Source: Mesobacillus harenae
Lineage (GTDB): Bacteria; Bacillota; Bacilli; Bacillales; Cytobacillaceae
Length of the DNA: 64,000 nt
Direction: 5' to 3'
Assembly (NCBI RefSeq): GCF_013343715.1
Contig: NZ_JABUNR010000017.1
Span: 4,008-68,007, forward strand
Made by a program: the position numbers and the translations under genes. Below the pieces are notes generated by a model. The model made no database searches, had not been told where the DNA came from, and saw nothing but the letters and a program-made list of their open reading frames with translations. Below are positions 28,309 to 37,573 of the stretch, in pieces; position 1 is the first letter of the stretch; each line of letters starts with the position of its first letter.

Positions 28309-28374
28309 CATTTAACTAGCAGTTTCTGCCCGCCCGAGAAACCGATCTTTGGTGGGCGTAACTCTAGTATTTAT

Positions 28375-28662
28375 AGCAAGTGTTTTGCCGATAGGCAGGC
28401 GCTCTGCGCTTTAAGTATATCTAGCTCCAGCGTCAAGCCCCTCGAGTCGCTTCGGACCAGCCGAGGAAGTCAAAGAACGACTTCCCCCTCTGTTCCTCCA
28501 GCGCTTGTCGGGGCTGATCATGACGCTTGTGCTTTTAGTTTATCTAGCTCCGAGCGCCATCGGCTCGAGATCTTAAGCCAATCGCTTCTGAAGGCAAAGA
28601 ACGCCTTCTGTCAGCGCTCGTCTTAAGCTTGTCGCCGATAGGCAGGCGCTCTGCGCTTTAAT
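28375..28662. repeat. Palindromic spacer repeats between rpoB and rpoC
   Basis: The rpoB-rpoC spacer contains a tail fragment (28387-28414, GCCGATAGGCAGGCGCTC then TGCGCTTTA), a full unit at 28418-28536 and a full unit of a second subtype at 28541-28660. Unit arms: AAGCCCC / GGGGCT and GAAGTC / GACTTC in the first, AGCGC..CGGC and GAAGGC / GCCTTC in the second. The second unit ends in the same sequence as the fragment, a 27-bp direct repeat. Each unit can fold into one long hairpin. Confidence 0.85.
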
Positions 28663-28709
28663 GGTTAGCAATAAGGGTAAAACCTGAGACGAAAAGGGAG
28701 GTAGGCCCC

Positions 28710-31700
28710 TTGCTGGATGTTAATAATTTTGAATACATGAAGATAGGCCTTGCTTCACCGGATAAAATCCGTTCATGGTCATTTGGTGAAGTTAAAAAGC
28801 CTGAAACAATCAACTATCGTACCTTAAAACCCGAAAAAGACGGTCTGTTCTGTGAGCGTATTTTCGGGCCGACCAAGGACTGGGAATGCCACTGCGGTAA
28901 ATATAAACGAGTTCGCTATAAAGGCGTCGTTTGTGACCGCTGCGGAGTAGAAGTTACCCGTGCAAAAGTTCGCCGTGAGCGCATGGGCCACATTGAACTG
29001 GCTGCTCCTGTATCTCACATTTGGTACTTTAAAGGTATTCCGAGCCGCATGGGACTTGTTTTAGACATGTCTCCACGAGCTCTTGAAGAAATTATTTATT
29101 TCGCTTCTTACGTTGTCACTGAGACAGGCGATACTGCTCTTGAAAAGAAACAGCTTCTTTCTGAAAAAGAATTCCGTGCATATCGTGATAAGTATGGAAC
29201 TAAGTTCCAGGCATCCATGGGTGCGGAAGCTATTAAAAAACTTCTTTCAGATATAGACCTAGACAAAGAGGCTGATATGCTGAAAGAGGAACTTAAAACT
29301 GCTCAAGGACAAAGACGTACCCGTGCAATTAAGCGTCTTGAAGTACTTGAAGCATTCCGTGGTTCTGGAAATGAGCCTGATTGGATGATACTAGATGTTC
29401 TTCCGGTTATCCCGCCAGAGTTGCGCCCAATGGTTCAATTAGATGGCGGCCGGTTTGCTACATCAGATTTGAATGACCTCTATAGACGTGTAATCAACCG
29501 GAACAACCGTCTAAAACGTCTTCTTGATCTTGGAGCTCCAAGCATTATTGTCCAAAATGAAAAGCGGATGCTTCAGGAAGCAGTTGATGCCCTGATAGAT
29601 AACGGTCGCCGCGGCCGTCCGGTTACTGGACCTGGTAACCGTCCATTGAAATCTCTTTCTCATATGCTGAAAGGTAAGCAAGGACGTTTCCGTCAGAACC
29701 TGCTCGGAAAACGGGTTGACTATTCAGGCCGTTCGGTTATCGTCGTTGGGCCAAACCTGAAAATGTACCAGTGCGGACTTCCAAAAGAAATGGCTTTAGA
29801 GCTGTTTAAACCTTTTGTTATGAAAGAGTTAGTTCAAAAGGGACTTGCTCATAATATTAAATCTGCTAAACGTAAAATCGAGAGAGTCCAGCCGGAAGTT
29901 TGGGATGTTCTTGAGGACGTTATCAAAGAACACCCTGTACTGCTTAACCGCGCACCTACCTTGCACAGGCTAGGGATACAGGCCTTCGAACCGACTATTG
30001 TTGAAGGACGTGCAATTCGCCTTCATCCGCTTGTTTGTACAGCTTACAATGCTGACTTTGACGGTGACCAGATGGCTGTTCACGTGCCTCTTTCAGCAGA
30101 AGCACAGGCAGAAGCACGCTTGTTAATGCTTGCTGCCCAAAACATTTTAAACCCTAAAGATGGCAAGCCAGTAGTAACACCTTCACAGGATATGGTATTA
30201 GGAAACTACTACTTAACGCTTGAAAGAGAAGGTTCGGTTGGCGAGGGAATGATCTTTAAAGATACAAATGAAGCCTTGGTTGCATACCAAAATGGATATG
30301 TACACCTTCATACTAGAGTAGCTGTTCATGCTGGTTCATTGAACAACCAGACATTTACGGAAGAAATGAATAAAAAGCTGTTATTAACAACAGTAGGCAA
30401 ACTCATTTTTAATGAGATTCTGCCATCTTCATTCCCGTATATTAATGAACCTACAAAAGAGAATCTTGAAATAGAAACACCTGCGAGGTACTTTGTTGAA
30501 AGTGGAACCGATGTTAAGGAACACCTTAAAACAAGTCCAATAGTAGATCCTTTTAAGAAAGGTATACTCGGAAATGTCATTGCAGAAGTGTTTAAGCGTT
30601 TCAAGATTACAGAAACATCAAGAATGCTTGACCGAATGAAGGACCTTGGATTCCGCTACTCCACCAAAGCTGGAATTACAGTAGGGGTTGCAGACATCGT
30701 AGTTCTTCGTGAAAAGAAGAAAATTATTGAAGAGGCTCAAACAAAAGTAGATAACGTTCTAAAGCAATTTAGACGTGGTCTTATCACAGAAGATGAACGT
30801 TATGATAGAGTGATTTCGATCTGGAGCGCCGCTAAGGATACTATTCAGGCTATGCTCATGAAATCATTGGATAAAACGAACCCGATCTTCATGATGAGTG
30901 ATTCAGGTGCTCGTGGTAATGCATCCAACTTTACACAGCTTGCTGGTATGCGTGGACTTATGGCTAACCCGGCTGGCCGAATCATTGAATTGCCTATCAA
31001 ATCTAGTTTCCGTGAAGGTTTAACTGTATTAGAATACTTTATTTCGACGCACGGTGCTCGTAAAGGTCTTGCTGATACAGCACTTAAGACTGCTGACTCA
31101 GGTTACCTGACTCGTCGTCTTGTCGATGTAGCCCAGGATGTCATTGTTCGTGATGACGATTGTGGAACAGACCGCGGCCTTAAGGTCAGGGCGCTTAAAG
31201 ATGGCACTGAGGTTATAGAGGAACTGGATGAGCGTTTAATTGGACGTTATGCAAGAAGAAATATTGTGCATCCAGAAACGAATAAAGTTATCGTTCATGA
31301 AAATGACCTAATCACAGAAGATCTTGCTAATCAAGTAATGGAAGCTAATTTAGAAGAAGTATGGATTCGTTCTGCATTCACTTGTAACACTCGCCATGGT
31401 GTATGTAAAAAGTGTTACGGACGTAATCTTGCAACAGGCCAAGAGGTTGAGGTCGGCGAAGCAGTTGGAATTATCGCAGCCCAGTCGATTGGTGAGCCAG
31501 GAACCCAGCTGACAATGCGTACATTCCATACAGGTGGAGTTGCCGGGGATGATATCACTCAGGGTCTTCCACGTATTCAGGAATTGTTTGAAGCCCGTAA
31601 TCCAAAAGGGCAGGCTGTAATCACTGAGGTTGAAGGCGTAGTTGTCGGAATTAACGAAGGACGTGATCGTCAGCATGAGATTATTGTTCAAGGTGAAGTA

Positions 31701-32309
31701 GAGAGCCGTACTTATACAGCCCCATATACAGCAAGAGTAAAAGTTGCTGTTAATGAAAAGGTAGCTCGCGGACAGGAACTGACAGAAGGTTCTATTGATC
31801 CGAAAGAACTACTGAAAGTAAAAGACGTTAATTCTGTTCAAGAGTACCTGCTGCGTGAAGTACAAAAAGTATACCGCATGCAAGGGGTAGAAATTGGCGA
31901 TAAACACGTAGAAGTAATGGTACGTCAAATGCTGCGGAAAGTAAGGGTTATCGATGCGGGTGAAACGGAAGTCTTACCAGGAACTCTACTCGAAATCCAT
32001 CAATTTACTGATGCCAACAGACAAGCACTGCTTGAAGGGAAACTTCCAGCAACAGGCAGATCTGTGCTGTTAGGTATTACCAAAGCGTCACTAGAAACAG
32101 ATTCATTCTTGTCAGCCGCATCATTCCAGGAAACAACAAGAGTCCTTACTGATGCAGCAATCAAAGGCAAGCGCGATGAATTGCTCGGCTTGAAAGAAAA
32201 TGTTATTATCGGAAAGCTTGTTCCAGCAGGAACTGGTATGCCGCGTTACCGCAGAGCTGAACCTTATTTAAAGGATGCAGAGACTGAGGAGCCAATGACA
32301 GTCGAATAA
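28710..32309 (+). CDS. rpoC: DNA-directed RNA polymerase subunit beta'
   Basis: The 1199-aa beta' subunit has an N-terminal zinc ribbon (CHCG and CDRCG, about 60-78), the absolutely conserved catalytic NADFDGDQM (about 447-455), the bridge helix/trigger loop region near 780-800 (SDSGARGNASNF) and the second zinc site (CNTRHGVCKKCYG near 890-902). TTG start at 28710 after AGGGAGGT, giving MLDVNNFEYM as in B. subtilis. Length equals the B. subtilis protein. Confidence 0.98.
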   Translation: MLDVNNFEYMKIGLASPDKIRSWSFGEVKKPETINYRTLKPEKDGLFCERIFGPTKDWECHCGKYKRVRYKGVVCDRCGVEVTRAKVRRERMGHIELAAPVSHIWYFKGIPSRMGLVLDMSPRALEEIIYFASYVVTETGDTALEKKQLLSEKEFRAYRDKYGTKFQASMGAEAIKKLLSDIDLDKEADMLKEELKTAQGQRRTRAIKRLEVLEAFRGSGNEPDWMILDVLPVIPPELRPMVQLDGGRFATSDLNDLYRRVINRNNRLKRLLDLGAPSIIVQNEKRMLQEAVDALIDNGRRGRPVTGPGNRPLKSLSHMLKGKQGRFRQNLLGKRVDYSGRSVIVVGPNLKMYQCGLPKEMALELFKPFVMKELVQKGLAHNIKSAKRKIERVQPEVWDVLEDVIKEHPVLLNRAPTLHRLGIQAFEPTIVEGRAIRLHPLVCTAYNADFDGDQMAVHVPLSAEAQAEARLLMLAAQNILNPKDGKPVVTPSQDMVLGNYYLTLEREGSVGEGMIFKDTNEALVAYQNGYVHLHTRVAVHAGSLNNQTFTEEMNKKLLLTTVGKLIFNEILPSSFPYINEPTKENLEIETPARYFVESGTDVKEHLKTSPIVDPFKKGILGNVIAEVFKRFKITETSRMLDRMKDLGFRYSTKAGITVGVADIVVLREKKKIIEEAQTKVDNVLKQFRRGLITEDERYDRVISIWSAAKDTIQAMLMKSLDKTNPIFMMSDSGARGNASNFTQLAGMRGLMANPAGRIIELPIKSSFREGLTVLEYFISTHGARKGLADTALKTADSGYLTRRLVDVAQDVIVRDDDCGTDRGLKVRALKDGTEVIEELDERLIGRYARRNIVHPETNKVIVHENDLITEDLANQVMEANLEEVWIRSAFTCNTRHGVCKKCYGRNLATGQEVEVGEAVGIIAAQSIGEPGTQLTMRTFHTGGVAGDDITQGLPRIQELFEARNPKGQAVITEVEGVVVGINEGRDRQHEIIVQGEVESRTYTAPYTARVKVAVNEKVARGQELTEGSIDPKELLKVKDVNSVQEYLLREVQKVYRMQGVEIGDKHVEVMVRQMLRKVRVIDAGETEVLPGTLLEIHQFTDANRQALLEGKLPATGRSVLLGITKASLETDSFLSAASFQETTRVLTDAAIKGKRDELLGLKENVIIGKLVPAGTGMPRYRRAEPYLKDAETEEPMTVE

Positions 32310-32333
32310 AAAGCTCAATTAAACTAAAAAGTT

Positions 32334-32378
32334 GCGGTACCTTCTTATGAACGCATGTTGAAGGTACCGCATTTTTAA
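32334..32378 (+). terminator. rpoC terminator
   Basis: GCGGTACCTTC pairs with GAAGGTACCGC over 11 bp around a 19-nt loop and is followed by ATTTTTAAAT. Confidence 0.9.
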
Positions 32379-32458
32379 ATAATGTTGGTGCATATCTGAA
32401 ATGGATTGCTAGAGATAGAAATTGTAAAATCCTTTTCTATAAAAAAATAGTTGTGTTG

Positions 32459-32487
32459 TTGACATTGTTTATGTGAAATGGTAATAT
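32459..32487 (+). promoter_or_regulatory. str operon promoter
   Basis: TTGACA at 32459-32464, 17-bp spacer, TAATAT at 32482-32487, upstream of rplGB-rpsL-rpsG-fusA-tuf. Confidence 0.85.
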
Positions 32488-32531
32488 ATCAAAGGTGCTC
32501 CTATTTACCTGTTGCTTTGGAGGATATCGAA

Positions 32532-32780
32532 ATGTCTTATGAAAAAGTATCGCAGGCACAAAATATAATAGTAGGAACAAAGCAAACGGTAAAAGCCCTA
32601 AAGGCTGGGGATATCATTGAACTGGTTATTGCGGAAGATGCTGATCCAAAGGTGACGGCGAAAGTTCTTCAAGCAGCCAAGGAAGTGAAGGTTCCTGTAA
32701 CGCGTGTTGACTCGATGAAAAAACTCGGGAAAGCTTGCGGGATAGAAGTCGGGGCAGCTACTGTAGCTATAACTAAGTAA
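32532..32780 (+). CDS. rplGB: L7Ae-family K-turn RNA-binding protein (YbxF)
   Basis: An 82-aa L7Ae/L30e-fold protein; B. subtilis YbxF binds kink-turn RNA and associates with ribosomes. Visible features are GTKQTVKALKAG (about 13-24) and the C-terminal KLGKACGIEVGAATVAI hallmark. ATG 32532 follows TTGGAGGA; the frame extends to 32478 but that part has no family match and begins inside the promoter. It is first in the str operon. Confidence 0.94.
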   Translation: MSYEKVSQAQNIIVGTKQTVKALKAGDIIELVIAEDADPKVTAKVLQAAKEVKVPVTRVDSMKKLGKACGIEVGAATVAITK

Positions 32781-32883
32781 AAAACTGTTTTTGCGGAACG
32801 ATCTCTGCAAGGACTTTGTTTTTATTTAAAAATGAACCACCTGGATGTGTGGGCTTACCAAAAAAGTGAAGGGAGGAAAAATC

Positions 32884-33306
32884 ATGCCTACAATTAATCA
32901 ATTAGTGCGCAAGCCTCGGAAATCTGCTGAGGAAAAGTCAAAATCACCTGCGCTTAATAAAGGTTACAACAGCTTCAAGAAAGCACAGACTAACGTTACT
33001 TCTCCACAAAAACGTGGTGTATGTACACGTGTTGGTACTATGACTCCGAAGAAGCCTAACTCGGCATTACGTAAGTATGCTCGTGTACGCTTAACTAACG
33101 GAATTGAGGTTACAGCTTACATTCCTGGTATCGGACACAACCTTCAAGAGCACAGTGTTGTTCTTATTCGTGGAGGACGTGTAAAGGACTTACCGGGTGT
33201 ACGTTACCATATCGTACGTGGAGCTCTTGATACAGCTGGTGTTAACAATCGTATGCAAGGCCGTTCTAAATACGGTACTAAGAGACCAAAAGCAGCTAAG
33301 AAGTAA
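32884..33306 (+). CDS. rpsL: 30S ribosomal protein S12
   Basis: S12 sits at the decoding centre. The 140-aa protein keeps the streptomycin-sensitive wild-type stretch TPKKPNSALRK and the conserved GGRVKDLPGVRYH. ATG 32884 follows GGGAGGAA; an upstream in-frame extension to 32845 covers the ribosome binding site. Two residues longer than the B. subtilis protein at the C-terminus. Confidence 0.97.
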   Translation: MPTINQLVRKPRKSAEEKSKSPALNKGYNSFKKAQTNVTSPQKRGVCTRVGTMTPKKPNSALRKYARVRLTNGIEVTAYIPGIGHNLQEHSVVLIRGGRVKDLPGVRYHIVRGALDTAGVNNRMQGRSKYGTKRPKAAKK

Positions 33307-33348
33307 CAATAAAACATTCAATCAGTTTTGCTGAAAGGAGGAAAAAAT

Positions 33349-33819
33349 ATGCCACGTAAAGGTCCAGTTGCAAAGAGAGACGTTTTACCTGATCCGATAT
33401 ATAACTCAAAGTTAGTTACTCGTTTAATTAACAAAATGATGATCGATGGTAAAAGAGGTAAGTCTCAAACCATTTTATATAATGCATTCGATATCATCCG
33501 TGAGCGTTCAGGCAAAGAGCCTATGGAAGTGTTCGAACAAGCTCTTAAGAATATCATGCCTGTTCTAGAAGTAAAAGCACGCCGTGTTGGTGGTGCAAAC
33601 TATCAAGTACCAATTGAGGTGCGTCCTGATCGCCGTACCACTTTAGGTCTTCGCTGGTTGGTAAACTATGCTCGTCTTCGCGGTGAGAAGACAATGGAAG
33701 AGCGTTTAGCTAATGAAATTTTAGATGCTGCTAACAGTGCAGGAGCATCCGTTAAGAAGCGTGAAGATACACACAAAATGGCTGAAGCAAACAAAGCGTT
33801 TGCTCACTATCGTTGGTAA
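33349..33819 (+). CDS. rpsG: 30S ribosomal protein S7
   Basis: S7 starts assembly of the 30S head and contacts mRNA and E-site tRNA. The 156-aa protein begins MPRKGPVAKRDVLPDP and has the conserved RRVGGANYQVPIEV stretch (about 77-90). ATG 33349 follows AAAGGAGGA with good spacing; an upstream in-frame codon at 33328 is rejected. Lies 42 bp after rpsL. Confidence 0.97.
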   Translation: MPRKGPVAKRDVLPDPIYNSKLVTRLINKMMIDGKRGKSQTILYNAFDIIRERSGKEPMEVFEQALKNIMPVLEVKARRVGGANYQVPIEVRPDRRTTLGLRWLVNYARLRGEKTMEERLANEILDAANSAGASVKKREDTHKMAEANKAFAHYRW

Positions 33820-33867
33820 TCTAACCTTCAACTATAAAACACTCATACTAGGAAGGAGAAAGACCCA

Positions 33868-35946
33868 ATGGCAAGAGAGTTCTCCTTATTTAACACTCGT
33901 AATATCGGTATCATGGCACATATTGATGCTGGTAAAACAACAACTACAGAGCGTGTCCTTTATTATACTGGCCGTATCCACAAGATCGGTGAAACACATG
34001 AAGGTGCGTCTCAAATGGACTGGATGGAGCAGGAACAGGAGCGCGGAATCACTATTACATCTGCAGCGACAACTGCTTCATGGAAAGGCCATCGCGTTAA
34101 CATCATCGATACTCCGGGACACGTAGACTTCACAGTAGAAGTTGAACGTTCCCTTCGTGTTCTTGATGGAGCAGTAGCTGTACTTGATGCACAGTCCGGA
34201 GTTGAGCCGCAAACTGAAACAGTTTGGCGCCAAGCAACTACTTACGGTGTACCACGTGTAGTTTTTGTAAATAAAATGGATAAAATTGGTGCAGATTTCT
34301 TGTACTCTTTGAAAACTCTTCACGATCGTCTTCAGGCAAATGCTGCTGCAATTCAATTACCGATTGGTGCTGAAGATCAATTCGAAGGCATTATTGATCT
34401 AATTGATATGACAGCTACATTCTATGGTAACGACCTTGGAACTGATATTCAGGTTGGAGAAATTCCAGAGGATTATAGAGCACAAGCTGAAGAATACCGT
34501 GAGAAGTTAATAGAAGCAGTTTCAGAGTTTGATGAAGAATTAATGGAAAAGTATCTTGGCGGAGAAGAAATCTCTAACGATGAACTGAAAGTTGCGATTC
34601 GTAAAGGTACTGTAAACGTTGAATTCTATCCAGTTATCTGTGGATCTGCTTTTAAAAACAAAGGTGTTCAAAAAATGCTTGACGCTGTTATTGATTACCT
34701 TCCATCTCCGCTGGATGTTCCTGCTATCAACGGCACACTACCAGATACAGAAGAAGCTGTAGAGCGTCATGCCGATGATTCAGAGCCATTCTCAGCACTA
34801 GCGTTTAAAGTTATGACTGACCCTTATGTCGGTAAATTAACGTTCTTCCGTGTATACTCAGGTACATTGAACTCAGGTTCTTATGTTCAAAACTCTACTA
34901 AGGGCAAGCGTGAGCGTGTAGGACGTATCCTGCAAATGCATGCAAACTCTCGTGAAGAGATTTCAGTAGTATATGCTGGGGATATCGCAGCTGCAGTTGG
35001 ACTGAAGGATACAACTACTGGTGACACTTTATGTGATGAAAAGAGCCTAGTTATTCTTGAATCAATGGAATTCCCTGAACCGGTAATTTCCCTTTCGATT
35101 GAGCCTAAATCGAAAGCTGACCAAGATAAAATGACAACAGCTCTACAAAAATTACAAGAAGAAGATCCAACTTTCCGTGCACATACTGACCAGGAAACTG
35201 GACAGGTTATCATTGCAGGTATGGGTGAGCTTCACCTTGACATCCTTGTTGACCGTATGCGCCGTGAATTTAAAGTAGAAGCAAATGTAGGTGCTCCTCA
35301 GGTAGCTTACCGTGAGACTTTCCGTGGATCTGCTTCAGTTGAAGGTAAATTCGCACGCCAATCTGGTGGACGTGGACAATATGGACACGTTTGGATCGAG
35401 TTTTCTCCTAACGAAGAAGGTAAAGGATTTGAGTTTGTAAACGGCATCGTTGGTGGGGTAGTTCCTCGTGAATATATTCCTGCTGTACAAGCGGGCCTTG
35501 TAGACTCACTAGATCGCGGTGTTCTTGCTGGATACCCACTTGTTGATATCAAAGCAAGACTATTTGACGGATCTTACCATGATGTTGACTCTAGTGAAAT
35601 GGCGTTCAAAATTGCTGCTTCTATGGCACTGAAAAACGCTGCCTCTAAATGTAAGCCAGTAATTCTTGAGCCTGTTATGAAGGTTGAAGTTGTCATTCCA
35701 GAGGAATACATGGGAGATATTATGGGAGACGTTACTTCCCGTCGTGGACGTGTAGAAGGTATGGAAGCACGCGGAAATGCACAGGTTGTACGCGCAATGG
35801 TTCCACTTTCTGAAATGTTTGGTTACGCTACATCCCTTCGTTCTAATACACAGGGACGCGGAACTTTCTCAATGCATTTTGATCACTACGAAGAAGTACC
35901 AAAGTCGATCTCTGAAGAAATCATCAAAAAGAATAAAGGCGAATAA
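33868..35946 (+). CDS. fusA: Elongation factor G
   Basis: EF-G catalyses translocation and, with RRF, ribosome recycling. The 692-aa protein has the G1 motif AHIDAGKTT (about 17-25), G3 DTPGH and G4 NKMD, followed by domains II-V. The length equals the B. subtilis protein. No obvious fusidic-acid resistance change is visible by eye. ATG 33868 follows AAGGAGAA. Transcribed from the str promoter. Confidence 0.98.
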   Translation: MAREFSLFNTRNIGIMAHIDAGKTTTTERVLYYTGRIHKIGETHEGASQMDWMEQEQERGITITSAATTASWKGHRVNIIDTPGHVDFTVEVERSLRVLDGAVAVLDAQSGVEPQTETVWRQATTYGVPRVVFVNKMDKIGADFLYSLKTLHDRLQANAAAIQLPIGAEDQFEGIIDLIDMTATFYGNDLGTDIQVGEIPEDYRAQAEEYREKLIEAVSEFDEELMEKYLGGEEISNDELKVAIRKGTVNVEFYPVICGSAFKNKGVQKMLDAVIDYLPSPLDVPAINGTLPDTEEAVERHADDSEPFSALAFKVMTDPYVGKLTFFRVYSGTLNSGSYVQNSTKGKRERVGRILQMHANSREEISVVYAGDIAAAVGLKDTTTGDTLCDEKSLVILESMEFPEPVISLSIEPKSKADQDKMTTALQKLQEEDPTFRAHTDQETGQVIIAGMGELHLDILVDRMRREFKVEANVGAPQVAYRETFRGSASVEGKFARQSGGRGQYGHVWIEFSPNEEGKGFEFVNGIVGGVVPREYIPAVQAGLVDSLDRGVLAGYPLVDIKARLFDGSYHDVDSSEMAFKIAASMALKNAASKCKPVILEPVMKVEVVIPEEYMGDIMGDVTSRRGRVEGMEARGNAQVVRAMVPLSEMFGYATSLRSNTQGRGTFSMHFDHYEEVPKSISEEIIKKNKGE

Positions 35947-35989
35947 TTGATTTTCGTCCTTTAATCCAGTATAACTACTAATGTAAGCA

Positions 35990-36030
35990 TGGAAGCTGTG
36001 CAGAGTGTATATCATTTTGCACAGTCCAAA
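35990..36030 (+). promoter_or_regulatory. Hairpin in the fusA-tuf spacer
   Basis: CTGTGCA (35996-36002) pairs with TGCACAG (36018-36024), followed after some A-rich bases by a TTTTATTTTTTTTT run at 36040-36053. It could be an attenuator, a processing site, or the leader of a separate tuf promoter; no clear promoter is seen. Confidence 0.4.
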
Positions 36031-36076
36031 ATATACTTAATTTTATTTTTTTTTAAAAAAAAGGAGGAAATTCCTA

Positions 36077-37264
36077 ATGGGTAAAGCTAAATTCGATCGT
36101 TCTAAGCCACACGTAAACATCGGTACTATTGGTCACGTTGACCATGGTAAAACAACTTTAACTGCTGCTATCACTACTGTACTTTCTAAGTCTGGTGGCG
36201 GAGAAGCACGCGGATATGATCAAATTGACGCGGCTCCAGAAGAAAAAGAGCGCGGAATCACTATCAACACTTCTCACGTTGAGTATGAAACTGCTAACCG
36301 TCACTATGCACACGTTGACTGCCCAGGACACGCTGACTATGTTAAAAACATGATCACTGGTGCTGCACAAATGGACGGCGGTATCCTAGTAGTATCTGCT
36401 GCTGATGGCCCAATGCCACAAACTCGTGAGCACATTCTTCTATCTCGCCAGGTAGGTGTACCTTTCCTTGTTGTTTTCATGAACAAGTGCGACATGGTTG
36501 ACGATGAAGAGCTTCTTGAACTAGTTGAAATGGAAGTTCGCGATCTTCTTACTGAATATGAGTTCCCTGGTGATGACCTTCCAGTTATCAAAGGTTCTGC
36601 TCTTAAAGCTCTTGAAGGAGACGCTGCTTGGGAAGAAAAAATCGTTGAGCTTATGGCTGCAGTTGACGAATACATTCCAAACCCAACTCGTGACACTGAC
36701 AAGCCATTCATGATGCCTGTTGAGGATGTATTCTCAATTACAGGACGTGGAACTGTTGCTACTGGCCGTGTTGAGCGTGGAAAAGTTAAAGTCGGTGACG
36801 TAATCGAAATCATCGGTTTAACTGAAGAGCCAAAATCTACTACAGTTACAGGTGTAGAAATGTTCCGTAAGCTTCTTGACTATGCAGAAGCTGGCGACAA
36901 CATTGGAGCTCTACTTCGTGGTGTTGCTCGTGAAGAAATCCAGCGTGGCCAAGTTTTGGCTAAGCCAGGCTCTATCACTCCACACACTAAGTTCAAAGCT
37001 GAAGTTTATGTTTTATCTAAAGAAGAAGGTGGACGTCACACTCCATTCTTCACTAACTACCGCCCACAGTTCTACTTCCGTACAACTGACGTAACTGGTA
37101 TCTGCAACCTTCCTGAAGGCGTAGAAATGGTTATGCCTGGCGATAACATCGAAATGACTGTTGAACTGATTTCTCCAATCGCTATCGAAGAAGGAACTAA
37201 GTTCTCTATTCGTGAAGGTGGCCGTACAGTAGGCGCTGGCGTTGTAGCAACTATTCAAGAGTAG
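36077..37264 (+). CDS. tuf: Elongation factor Tu
   Basis: EF-Tu delivers aminoacyl-tRNA to the ribosome. The 395-aa protein shows G1 GHVDHGKT (about 19-26), the effector sequence RGITINTSHVEY, G3 DCPGH and G4 NKCD. Extremely biased codon use fits its high expression. ATG 36077 follows AAAAGGAGGAAA. Last gene of the str operon, closed by a strong terminator. Confidence 0.98.
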   Translation: MGKAKFDRSKPHVNIGTIGHVDHGKTTLTAAITTVLSKSGGGEARGYDQIDAAPEEKERGITINTSHVEYETANRHYAHVDCPGHADYVKNMITGAAQMDGGILVVSAADGPMPQTREHILLSRQVGVPFLVVFMNKCDMVDDEELLELVEMEVRDLLTEYEFPGDDLPVIKGSALKALEGDAAWEEKIVELMAAVDEYIPNPTRDTDKPFMMPVEDVFSITGRGTVATGRVERGKVKVGDVIEIIGLTEEPKSTTVTGVEMFRKLLDYAEAGDNIGALLRGVAREEIQRGQVLAKPGSITPHTKFKAEVYVLSKEEGGRHTPFFTNYRPQFYFRTTDVTGICNLPEGVEMVMPGDNIEMTVELISPIAIEEGTKFSIREGGRTVGAGVVATIQE

Positions 37265-37272
37265 TAATAATG

Positions 37273-37313
37273 AAAAAACGGATGGGTGACGACCCATCCG
37301 TTTTTTTTTTTGC
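37273..37313 (+). terminator. tuf terminator
   Basis: ACGGATGGGT and ACCCATCCGT pair over 10 bp around a 4-nt GACG loop; A6 precedes and T12 follows, so it can work in both directions. It marks the right border of the core str operon and the left border of the accessory island. Confidence 0.95.
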
Positions 37314-37573
37314 AGAGAATTATAAAACAACTCCTGTGTAAATATAATCTAACGTTTTTTCCCCTTTCATCCACAAGTATAAAATATCTCAAAATATCTT
37401 TGTCATTTTGATATCAATCCTGTATATCAGCAAAATATTATTGAAATAAGTTGAAAATATTTACAGTAAAATTCACTAAATGTTCATATTTAACTTGACG
37501 GCTTTGCACTAGCATAATATTCTTGTATTAAATGGATAAAAAATTCTGAAAATAAAATAAAGGAACGAGGAGA

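Noticed and set aside
36337..36813. 158-aa frame opposite tuf
   Set aside because: Antisense shadow from strong codon bias in tuf; low-complexity Ser/Thr-rich translation.
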